A DNA stretch of 64,000 bases from Antedon mediterranea (lineage: Eukaryota > Echinodermata > Crinoidea > Comatulida > Antedonidae), in assembly GCF_964355755.1 (NCBI RefSeq), contig NC_092679.1, positions 3,410,001 through 3,474,000 of the forward strand, given 5' to 3'. A program made the translations under genes and the position numbers. Positions 39,901 through 47,800 of the stretch are shown here, in pieces (position 1 is the first letter of the stretch; each line of letters starts with the position of its first letter). The notes under the pieces are model-generated. The model was not told the DNA's origin, did no database searches, and worked only from the letters and a program-made list of their open reading frames with translations.

Positions 39901-40562
39901 ATATCTTTAATTCGGACCTATGTTTATACTACCATACCTCACATATTTTCTGCCATATTTCATCACAACCAGCTTTTTCTTGGAAACTAAGTGCAAGATC
40001 ACAAGTTTCATTCTCAGACCACACAATTAAAGTTTCCTGCAATTACAATATTAATGTTATTATTATAGTATTAATAGTTTATCTTATATAATAATTGTCA
40101 CCTGTATGTGACAAGTGGTAGATATCGTCTGCCGGGGAATCCGTCTGCCGGCCTCCCGCACTGAACGATATCTTCTCTCCTTCCTTCCACAAGCGATTAA
40201 ACTTTTCAATAAAAATTGATGAAAAATACTGTAAATAGTTCTGCATTTTATTGTTTTATGAGGGCGTATCAATTTGATCTCTGTTGCGCGTGCGTACAAC
40301 TGAGGACTAGTGCTGTTCCGCCGTACTACGCCAAGAATGTTAAAGAGTCGTTATCCAATCGAGTTCGAACAATACCATGAAAGCCCCAGTGGTCTAATGG
40401 TTAGGACATCTGCATATCAAGCAGGCGGTCCGAGTTCGAGTCTCGGTTGGGGCGACTTTTTCTCATTCTCACAGATTTCCTCATCTTTATCGTTTCAAAT
40501 TAATTAATTAAATTTCAGTATATCACCGGGCGGTTTCGAATTAATGTTCATTGCCTAATGTG

Positions 40563-40601
<39 letters not shown>

Positions 40602-43276
40602 ACAAGAGGCAAAGAACATTAATTCTAAACCGCCCGGTGATATACTGAAATTTAATTAATTAATTTGAAACGATAAAGATGAGGAAATCTGTGAGAATGA
40701 GAAAAAGTCGCCCCAACCGAGACTCAAACTCGGACCGCTGGTCTAATGGTTAGGACATCTGCATATCAAGCAGGCGGTCCGAGTTCGAGTCTCGGTTGGG
40801 GCGACTTTTTCTCATTCTCACAGATTTCCTCATCTTTATCGTTTCAAATTACCGTACTGACGCGGGTATAAGCCCATACTCGGGTATAAGCCCACCCCCG
40901 ACTTTTGACTAATTTTCATGAAAAATGAGGCACTCGGGTATAAGCCCACCCATTAATTCGAAGATCTACAGTGTGTGTCGTAATACATTATTTTGTATTT
41001 GGCGACGTCCATACACCGAATACACCTACCTTTGATCATAACCAAGCTAGGCTAATATACGCTAGGCCATATGAGGCCTAGCGGTCCTGTTTTGTTTACA
41101 CTCCATCGCGGTCAAAGATCGCTTCACACACGACGCTACAAGTCGCCAAAACGGAAAACCACTATTTGGTATCGGCCGCCATTAACAAGCTTATTAAATT
41201 TCTTTGGTACATTTCTATTTAACGAATATTGTATACTTGCTTTTCTGCTTGATAAATTCTTGTTCAATTGATGTTTAAAATAAGATATTCTACGATAAAT
41301 TACACGAACTATAAGTTTAATTTTCCGACACTCTACACCTCGTGTATTTAGAGGCAACGTCGTACACGTGAGGGCGCTCGCTCGCATGGTGGAATACACA
41401 GTGTACATGTGCTGTTTTTGACGATCTGCATTTTTGGATCCTCGGGTATAAGCCCACCCCACAAACTTGACGTGATTTCATGTTCGAGGGGGGTGGGCTT
41501 ATACCCGCGTCAGTACGGTAAATATATATATATATATATATCAAATATGTTTTATTGTAATGTAATTTCAATTGTTGTTCTGTAATTTTTAATGTAAGCA
41601 ATGGAATTTCCAGAAATGGATAAGAATTGGTTTGAAGGTTGAATCTTAAATTATCTTTTTTTCTGTAAAAACCAATTTTAATTTTTTTTAAAGTAATATA
41701 CTTTAAGGTCTCTATTATACCAACCTTCTTGTTTCCTGAAATTCCATATCATAATTTTATTTTTTTTAACATTGTACATTTTATTATTTTTATTATGATT
41801 TGATGAATAAACGTATTTGTATATATAGGCCTACAATAATATTGTTTTAAATGCAATTTATTACTAATTCCAACTACTGTACAAGAAGGTAATTTTTTTT
41901 TATACAATATTGTTAAAATTGTGACTACCACCAGCCACTCTATAATTTGTATCTGTTCAGTGCTCTGTCTACACTATCAAAGTTTATGTGACAACAAAAT
42001 GTTATGTGCCCATATATGGACATGATGACATATCACTACCATATTTAAGCATACTACTACCATGTTTGGGCACATCACTTTTTTGTCAAATTAGTTTGAT
42101 AGTGTAGACAGAGCTTAAGTCATAAAACTTAACAATAACTGGACAATGGCACATAGCCAAACAACTGACACTCTTTTCTTTGTAGTAACAAAGGTTACTA
42201 TTATTTATTAAGTGGGAGTCTTTACAAAATTAATTTGTTTTGGGTAATACTGTAACAGTAGATATTTTAAATACTTTCAATCTTTAAATCATCTCTATTG
42301 ATTGTATGGGGATTTCTTTTTGGTTATTTACATATTGATATGCCACTTATTTTGCATCTTAATTGAGAACTAGACCAGCCACTTTTCTTAGTGTATATCC
42401 ATTTTTTTAAACACACTTACCGTACACATTGTTGCATATTTTGTGAGTAATTTTTTTTGGGCCTAGGCTTAGATTAGATCGAGATTTATTTACCCACTTT
42501 TTATTTGTTTACAGCAGAAGAAAATCTTACCTGTTGTTTTTGATATGCTGTGTCTGGTTCTATTTTTGATTCCAATAAAATTGATCCTGTGAGAAAAAAC
42601 ATTATTTAGGCTAGCCACATTTTAGTTTTACATTTGTCTGTAGTTCTAGACTAGACTAGACTTTTTAATTTATTCAAACTCAATCTTAGTTCAGGCTAGG
42701 CCTAGGTAGGCCATTCTTTTTATAATGCATTTTAATATAGGACAGCCTAGCCTAGGCTAGCCTACATCATTACATCGACTAATGATGCGGTTTTCAACGA
42801 AAATAGCCTAGGATTTGTAGCAGTAAGGCTTTCCTATGCTAGTTGCTAGAGCCTAGCCTATAGGATAGTAATAGTATAGGCTAGGCCTAGCTGTTTGCGA
42901 ATGTATAATATAATAAATATTTCGAGAACGATTTTTTTGGGCCCAGCAGATTAGAATTTATCTTAAATTTTAAACTAATTAACACAATCTGTAACATATA
43001 AAAATCAGTTATTAAATACATGTCATAATCTACTTTGATTAATCATTAACCATACTGTATCAATATCATAAAAGCAGTTGTATAGTCTAGGCGTCCTAGG
43101 CTACCACTTTCTCGGTAAATTTAAAAGGTCTCACCATCTGACTCTGCCCGGACGAGCAGGGACATTCCATTGAGCCTCTCCACGTAAGAAGAAGAAACAT
43201 GGCCTGTACCACGATCATCCCACTGTCTTTCATCATTTAAAACATACAATTTTACCCTCCGCCTAGTATCCGCCAT
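24998..43276 (-). CDS. PPP4R3: Protein phosphatase 4 regulatory subunit 3
   Basis: This SMEK/Falafel-family subunit directs PP4C-PPP4R2 to substrates in the nucleus and at centromeres. Sixteen exons: 43276-43135, 42586-42531, 40036-39938, 39663-39040, 37445-37302, 36707-36663, 35430-35308, 34945-34891, 34616-34540, 30439-30334, 29612-29454, 27543-27374, 27083-26938, 26560-26394, 25677-25463, 25087-24998. They join in frame into about 805 residues, the usual size. The N terminus ([20 protein letters not shown]) is the EVH1/PH-like domain. Residues about 140-340 form the SMK-1 domain ([20 protein letters not shown]), and ARM-type helices follow ([15 protein letters not shown]). The acidic tail ends in a likely nuclear signal, SKRPRL. 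Exon 4 alone codes 208 residues. Introns are packed with MITEs. One paralogue only is visible here; vertebrates have two (3A and 3B). Confidence 0.97.
25188..25425. repeat. Repeat C, full copy in PPP4R3 intron 15
   Basis: Imperfect inverted ends (CTAACAACAGGACACTGA at the left, CTCAGCAACATGTTATTA at the right) enclose about 190 bp matching the copies at 21197, 45791 and 47446. Confidence 0.8.
25885..26165. repeat. AT-rich retroelement-tail-like segment
   Basis: A TTTCG/TTTATT-rich left edge and a (TA)n run at 25936-25953 precede A+T-rich sequence without coding content. It looks like a reverse-oriented 3-prime end of a non-LTR element. Confidence 0.35.
26215..26290. repeat. Dispersed repeat H copy
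   Basis: TTTCGATCAATATACTTTGA, TTGTCCTCGGGAGTGAGAAT: the same family as 9320-9412, inside PPP4R3 intron 14. Confidence 0.6.
26750..26905. repeat. Two tandem retroelement 3-prime tails
   Basis: GCCATGAGCAATGATCGT followed by AATGGCGCTA and AAATCAAA runs occurs twice in a row (about 26750-26815 and 26816-26905). An ending of this kind is typical of truncated non-LTR element 3-prime ends. Confidence 0.55.
27975..29133. mobile_element. hAT-like non-autonomous element in PPP4R3 intron 11
   Basis: CAGGGATGTCACCA at the left edge and its exact reverse complement TGGTGACATCCCTG at the right define a 1159-bp element. GATGGG stands immediately outside both ends, which fits at least six bases of an 8-bp hAT target duplication. 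CAGGG termini and short TIRs are hAT-like. No transposase frame is present. The left end has clustered CTGGTCGG/CCGACCAG words, and the right end a C/G homopolymer near 29080. Confidence 0.75.
29658..29883. repeat. MITE-E copy
   Basis: TTAAAGATGTATTGTCCCCC at the left and GGGGGACAATACATCTTTAA at the right are exact inverted ends. The interior has TTTTCACTTATAAAAGTGGA and ACATTAAAATGGCATATTCA. It lies in PPP4R3 intron 10. Confidence 0.9.
30743..31030. repeat. MITE-E copy
   Basis: AAAGATGTATTGTCCCCTTG to GGGGGACAATATATCTTTAA, about 285 bp, with internal words in the inverse order to the 29658 copy. It abuts the MITE-F copy that starts at 31033. Confidence 0.85.
31033..31171. repeat. MITE-F copy
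   Basis: CCTTTCTCACAGA and TCTGTGAGAAAGG form the inverted ends. The body is full of ACCGGTA/TACCGGC words (CCGGTATATACCGGC near the right end), so the whole unit can fold on itself. Confidence 0.8.
31535..31690. repeat. Repeat G fragment
   Basis: GGCTTGTGCACACCGAACGC followed by GAAGC/GCGTCA-rich sequence. The same end, inverted, closes the copy at 33960-34188. Confidence 0.6.
32249..32528. repeat. Minisatellite, three 94-97-bp units
   Basis: ATTACACTGTATATTATCTT starts each unit (32249, 32346, 32440). Units are nearly identical apart from the T-run length and a short change in the last one. It lies in PPP4R3 intron 9. Confidence 0.9.
32585..32965. repeat. Two diverged MITE-E pieces
   Basis: AAATGTATCATCCC to GGAAGACAATATATCTTG (about 32595-32735) is a short copy. 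AAAAATGTATTGTCCCATAG at 32755 begins a second, left-end copy fading out near 32965. Confidence 0.65.
33043..33758 (-). pseudogene. Small nested gene with one in-frame TGA
   Basis: Three exons in PPP4R3 intron 9, same strand: 33758-33712 ([15 protein letters not shown]...), 33372-33207 and 33081-33043. Canonical GTGAGT and pyrimidine-rich acceptors are present at most junctions, phases agree, and the sum is exactly 84 codons. Exon 2 reads like real protein ([20 protein letters not shown] then [20 protein letters not shown]), and exon 3 ends in a charged helix ([12 protein letters not shown]). Codon 20 is TGA (33362-33360). I do not recognise the family. The options are a recent pseudogene, a sequencing error, or recoding. 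It cannot be a PPP4R3 cassette exon, because exon 2 (166 nt) would break that frame. A CTAGG tract fills its first intron, as in MNAT1 and PPP4R3. Confidence 0.45.
33418..33690. repeat. CTAGG-rich tract in the nested gene's first intron
   Basis: Continuous CTAGG, GGCCTA and GCCTAG words, including repeated CCTAGGCTAGG arrangements. It begins just downstream, in gene direction, of the putative first coding exon. Confidence 0.7.
33960..34188. repeat. Repeat G copy
   Basis: G+C-richer, CpG-rich sequence ending TTCGCGTTTGGTGTGCACCG, the inverse of the 31535 end. Short frames across it are incidental. Confidence 0.6.
34285..34504. repeat. MITE-F copy
   Basis: GTTCTCACAGAA and CTCTGTGAGAAAGG mark an inner and the outer end. 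The body has CCGGCATGGTGCCGGCATGA and several GGAATATACCGG-type words. It matches the 31033 copy in style. Confidence 0.7.
34750..34857. repeat. Short MITE-A copy in PPP4R3 intron 8
   Basis: CTGTTTACACTATAAAACGA to AAGTTTGATAGTGTAGATAG, with GTGTGATGTGCCCAAATATG. The CArG-like core is lost. Confidence 0.8.
35135..35291. repeat. MITE-A copy in PPP4R3 intron 7
   Basis: AAGCTTTGTCTACACTATCA to TTTGATAGTGTAGACAGAGT. It ends only 17 bp from the donor side of the 35308-35430 exon. Confidence 0.88.
35490..36560. mobile_element. Possible element bounded by AGTAACCCAC repeats
   Basis: CTAATAGTAACCCAC is repeated at the left (35518-35580) and at the right (36520-36550), with inverted GGGTTACTATTAGAG and GGGTTACTATT inside. 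A CAATAAAGATTTATCTTATC retroelement tail interrupts the left part near 35640-35665. The middle holds a short CTAGG patch (35945-35985) and a G+C-rich patch with GCGCAATGCATTTTGGGA (about 36218-36236). No target duplication was resolved. Confidence 0.4.
36958..37060. repeat. Partial MITE-A copy
   Basis: GATGATGTCATATCACTACC and CATATTTGGGCATATCACTA identify the family. The left TIR is missing and the right one is degraded (TGTAGTGTACACAGA). Confidence 0.65.
37131..37272. repeat. MITE-A copy in PPP4R3 intron 5
   Basis: CAAGCTCTGTCAACACTACA to TTTGATAGTGTAGACAGAGC, with CCATATATGG. It ends 30 bp before the exon at 37302. Confidence 0.88.
37628..38925. repeat. MITE-E copy split by a 960-bp insertion
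   Basis: The left piece (37628-37705, from ATTGTCCC) and right piece (38677-38925, to GGGGGACAACAATATAT) are the two halves of a MITE-E copy. The right half retains TTTTCACTAATAAAA and ACATTAAAATGGCATATT. A further MITE-E right end lies at about 38960-39035. Confidence 0.7.
37708..38671. mobile_element. Element D nested inside MITE-E
   Basis: Begins TAGACTTGCCCCAAGTCTG and ends CTCCGTCTGGAGCCCAGACTA. ATTTTGTAC stands directly outside both ends, a 9-bp direct duplication consistent with insertion. A 160-bp relative at 44425-44585 shares both termini plus CGTATGAAACGCCATATGTG. No transposase frame is recognisable in the interior. The superfamily is not assigned. Confidence 0.65.
40383..40454 (+). 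tRNA. tRNA-like gene, predicted anticodon ATC
   Basis: The 72-nt sequence folds as a full cloverleaf: 7-bp acceptor stem (GCCCCAG with TTGGGGC), D arm from GTCT/GGAC, anticodon stem TCTGC/GCAGG with loop ATATCAA, and a perfect T stem CCGAG/CTCGG with TTCGAGT loop. The A-box-like TGGTCTAATGG and B-box-like AGTTCGAGTCT are present. The loop reads ATC (Asp, needing A34 to inosine), whereas animal tRNA-Asp is normally GTC; the D arm looks more like tRNA-Glu. It may be an active oddity or a tRNA-derived repeat. It is one arm of a large palindrome. Confidence 0.5.
40425..40738. repeat. Large palindrome with 132-bp arms
   Basis: The left arm (40425-40556) holds the 3-prime half of the tRNA-like gene plus about 100 bp of flank. 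The right arm (40607-40738) is its reverse complement with few differences. A (TA)n-rich 50-bp spacer lies between. Mirrored landmarks are TCACCGGGCGGTTT and AAACCGCCCGGTGA. Confidence 0.9.
40739..40849 (+). repeat. Second tRNA-like copy, 5-prime truncated
   Basis: From TGGTCTAATGG to TTGGGGCG (40739-40804) it repeats the tRNA-like gene exactly but lacks the 5-prime acceptor strand, which is replaced by the end of the palindrome arm. The following 45 bp again match the flank of the first copy. Confidence 0.85.
40850..41520. mobile_element. TIR element with perfect 27-bp ends
   Basis: TACCGTACTGACGCGGGTAT at the left is exactly mirrored by ATACCCGCGTCAGTACGGTA at the right, and the match runs on through AAGCCCA. 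Internal copies of CTCGGGTATAAGCCCACC lie near each end. If the terminal TA is the target duplication, the ends begin CCGTACTGACG. There is no transposase frame. It abuts the tRNA palindrome and lies in PPP4R3 intron 2. Confidence 0.85.
41962..42117. repeat. MITE-A copy in PPP4R3 intron 2
   Basis: TGCTCTGTCTACACTATCAA to GATAGTGTAGACAGAGCTTA. Both ends are well kept, and CCATATATGG is present. Confidence 0.88.
42690..42900. repeat. CTAGG-rich tract in PPP4R3 intron 1
   Basis: Dense CTAGG/GCCTA words (GGCTAGGCCTAGGTAGGCC; CAGCCTAGCCTAGGCTAGCC) between exon 1 (43135) and exon 2 (42586), close to the start of the gene. Confidence 0.7.
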
Positions 43277-44897
43277 AACTGCTGCGTCCAATGCGCAGTT
43301 TTTGATGTTAATCGAACCACTGTAAGTTTATTTTTTACCAAAACATTTCTTTCTTTATATCAGTTTACACTACTACACCGGCGGCCATTTTGGTTCAAAG
43401 CAATTTACAGACGGGTTTCACGATCTACAAAAGCGGAGTCAACTTCCGCCAACCTTTTAAAAAACTTTTTTTCTGATACATTTACATGGCCTTATAGTTT
43501 ATTATTCATAATTTTGTATTCAATATTGAATTATCGGTAATGCATTTTATTTTGGCCTATTTTAGCGTACGATCCGGATGGATTGAATTTACCACAATTC
43601 GATTAAATTGGCATTGACAAAGACGCGGTTCTTGCATGTTGCAAATGTAGCCCTTAGACAATCTGGACAGTGAGAAGTGTTATTCTGTTGTTTGTCGACT
43701 TCATCTCTCGGCATTCAATACAGTGGTCCCACATAGAACATTTTGCAAGATGGATAAACTGGGTGCGTCACGGCCTACCATTTTTCAAAATACGATACGG
43801 CAGCTTGAGCCGGCGGTCCCCTGTTAATCGGGACCGATGACTTTTTCTCTACTTAAGAAGTAGGACCTAAACTAAAAGAAACGAATTCAAAACGATGGTA
43901 CAAATTCAAACAACTTAGACTTGTTAAACAGTAAAAATCTCTTCCAGTCGAATGATGATGAAACATAAAATTTAATTGGATGATAGGAATATCCGTGAAT
44001 AATTATTTTCACTGAATGAGCAGCAACAGCAAGGGCTGCTAATAAAGCACTATTATAGGACTATAGACCTACACCACATCGTAGTTTTAGTATTATTAGA
44101 CGATAATTAAATTCAAGTTATTCAAACCAAGACGAATATGGGTATGTAATGAGACTTTCAACTACAGTATATGTATTTTGAAGGTAAGAACAATTAGGAC
44201 GTGTTGGCTCAGAATCAAGTCAGTCGTAGGCTCCATACTGTTAGTTATAATAAGTTGCTCAGTGTTCGCCTATTCTTCGCACTATATGGCCTACAAGATG
44301 CAATAGGCTATGCGCAGGCTACATTTTAGTATGAGTATTCTTCAATATGCCTCCTAAAGCTTGGTTCCCACTATAGGAGACTTAACGCAATTAGCGTATC
44401 ACACAATAGCGCAAGTATTTTACTATAGACTTGCCCCAAGTCTGACAGTATATTTCGAGGCTTTTCGATGTTTGTCTGAAGTACAAGCTCAAGTAGTATA
44501 CGTATGAAACGCCATATGTGCCAGCATTTTATCGTTTAACTAATGTTAAGTCAAAACTCCGTCTGGAATAGTATTTGACTAATCACAGTGGATTTATTCA
44601 ACTGCTTTGTCTTTGGTCAAATTCAACTCGCTGCGTTGTGCTCATTTCCTTGCGTTGCCTCCTGGGAACCAACCATTCTGTAGGCAGCTATATTCAATTT
44701 TAAATTTCATGGCTAAATTAATATTATATGTAAAAATCAATTGTTCATTTTATGAATTAAACATGAGTTAGGCCTTATTAAACAACTTATAAATCTGTAA
44801 CAGAAACACACTTCTGAGAGTAGTGCTACATATAATAACAACATCGCAACACGAAGACTTAAAAGCATACAAAAGATAGAAGGTAGGCCTTTACACG
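43277..44897. other. Divergent intergenic region PPP4R3/HAO2-like
   Basis: Holds the 5-prime flanks of both genes. The PPP4R3 side (43277-43450) is likely its promoter. Repeats: a partial MITE-B end (44358-44420) and a short element D (44425-44585). Nothing else was recognised. Confidence 0.5.
44425..44585. repeat. Short element D copy
   Basis: CTATAGACTTGCCCCAAGTC at the left, AACTCCGTCTGGAATAGT at the right, with CGTATGAAACGCCATATGTG: an internally deleted relative of the 37708 element. Confidence 0.65.
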
Positions 44898-47800
44898 ATG
44901 ACAGAGAAGTTCGATTGCCTTGAAGATTTCGAAAATCTAGCGAAAACTATTTTGGAAAAAGCCCGCTTTAAGTGGATAGCTGGTGGCAGTGACGATATGG
45001 TGACACTCACAGATAACAAAAAAGCGTTCGACAGGTAGGATAATACTCCTATAGCCCTGTCCACATTATCAAACTAGTTTGACAAAAAAATGTGATGTGC
45101 CCAAATACGGTAGTGATATTCCCAAATAATAATGGTATAGTGATATGACATCATCATGTTCATAAAATAAGGGCACAGCATATTTTTTTGTCACATAAAG
45201 TTTGAACGTTTAGAGCTTTAAGCAAACTAGTTTGACAAAAACAGTATGATGTGCCCAAATATGGTAGATGACATTCAATATTCAATATTTTACAAAGTTT
45301 ATGGGTTAAGATACACAGAAGCCAAAGTGGCTTGTCTTTGTAGTCCTAAGCATAAACATAAAACATATTATACGGACGCATTACATTAACAAAAAATGAC
45401 ATTTTGAGACAGAAAAAGAAAAACACAAACACAACAAAGTGATATTAAGCTAAATATTTACAACCCCATCATGGGCACATCACATTTTTTTCGGTCACAT
45501 ACCATTTGATAGTGATAGACATACATCACCATCTATGTCAGGGTATTAACGTATGTGTACCATCGAATTCTCTCACACAGCCTACAACATAAATGTTATT
45601 AACATTTCCAAATTCGGCCATTCAACAGGTACCGTTTCCGACCACGTCTTCTCCAAGATGTATCTAAATTGGATACCAGTACCACGTTACTTGGAAATAC
45701 AATTGCCTCTCCTATTGCTATGTCACCGACTGCTTTTCATAGATTGGCAGACTATAACGAAGGCGAGAAAGCAACAGCTAAAGGTATACAGTCAATCTAA
45801 CAACAGAACACACTGAGCTCCCCTTGCCAAGATGAACAAACAACAGTCCTTTGATCTTATGCCTGGCTGCGTCAAATACAAGCAGTACTGTAGGCCTACT
45901 ATGTACATTAAGCTTGGTTCCCACTAGAACGTAACGCAAGGACGTAAACGCAACGCAAGCGTTTTAACCAATGACAAGCGAAGTTATAGACAGTTAGCAA
46001 TCACAAGCGAATAAGCCATCGCTTGTGATTGGTCAATTCACTTGCGTTGCGTTACGTCCTTGTGTTGCGTCGCTAGTGGGAACCACGCTTTATTCTCCGC
46101 GGCGCGCGGAGCTGATCGTGTCGCAGTCACAGATAAACCATTTGATCTCCGGAGTTCAGCATCCTGTTGTTAGATTGGCTTGGTAAGTATCATCTAAAAT
46201 ACAATAAATTCGATTTAATTGACCCAACCAAAATAATGCTGAAAATAACTAATATTGTGAAATCTATAATAAGAACAAGGTTTCTAATCATTATCACCGT
46301 ATGCGTAAAATAATGTCACACTTCTACTGAAAATTGTAAAAGATATATTCCGTAAGTTTAATATTCATTTTGAATGTAAACCTACTAATCTATTGTTATA
46401 CTTACCAGCTTCTTGTTCAGCCAACACGTTGATGGTGTTGAGCTCCTTTTCTAACACCAGAATTGAAGACGTTAAAAAAGCAGCTCCTGACGGTCTTTAT
46501 TGGATGCAGGTTCAGTTATTCAAAGACAAAAGAATCACAGAAAACGTTGTGAGACGAGCAGATGCAGCCGGTTTTAAAGCGCTAGTTCTCACAGCCGATC
46601 AACCAGTATTTGGGAAAAACCGACGAGATTCGGCTTACAAAAATATCAGCCTGAAAGATCATCCAGATCTCTTAAGGTTAATTTTGATGAATACCTGCCT
46701 ACGTTAATTAGTGCTGTAAAAATACCAATTATACATCAAGTAACGAATAAATCAAAACATGTTCGTGTACCGGTACCATATCTTGGTTGTCTCAAACATG
46801 TCCGCAGTGTAAAATAAATCTCTCGTTAAAAATTGTGACGTACGGTAACTAAATACAAAATTAATTCAATATCCTAATACTGTAATATTTATTGTTATAT
46901 ACTGTACGCATAAATATATACTTTTTGTTTCAGATCTATCAATTTAGAATACGCAGGCCTGGAAAAATACCAAATTGATGACGCGCAAACTTGGGAAGAT
47001 ATAAAATGGTTGAAAACTATCACTAAATTACCAATTGTAGTCAAAGGTATTACAACAGGTAATGAATAATGAATAAAACAAGTTGTGGCATGAACCAGGC
47101 CCTCTGGTATAATGGGTCGTCTGTATATTAAGCAAAGGGGTAGGCCCATCTTGATTGACCCAACAGTTCCATAAAAGTGAAATTCCTTGATTTTTATTAT
47201 TGGCCAACAATTTTTAAAAATCATAAACTTAAAGGTATAGAAAGGAATCACCGTCAAAATATAGGATTCAATATCATTTCCGTTTTAAAGTACTGTATTT
47301 GAAATCTTGACAACCAGGTGCTGACGCAAAGATAGCTGTGCAGTATGGTGCCGACGCCATATTGGTTTCAAATCACGGTGGCAGACAGCTAGAATTTTTA
47401 CCAGCTACCGTAAGTACAAATTGCCGCGGTGTTCTTATTAGTTAAATCAAGGCAATCGATCGAACAACGGGATGCTGAGCTCCGGAGAATTATCTGTGGC
47501 TGCGACAAACAACTCGCGCCGTGGAGAATATAATACAGTACAGTAGTGTCGGTATTTGTCGCAGCCAGGCATGAGATCAATAGACTGTTACGAGTTCCTT
47601 GCCAAGACGAGCTTTGTGTCTTAATGTGTTAAATGTCGGTTGTTTTTAACACTATGAAGGTAAAACATAGTGTAATAAATCATTTTTGTTAATATCATGT
47701 GATCCGTATAGATTGACGCACTCTCCGAGGTTGTTGCTGCCGTCGAGGGATCTGGCGTTGAGGTATACATGGACGGAGGAGTACGACGCGGAACTGACGT

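Noticed and set aside
40739-40804. Second tRNA gene
   Set aside because: The 5-prime strand of the acceptor stem is missing and replaced by palindrome sequence, so a mature tRNA cannot form.
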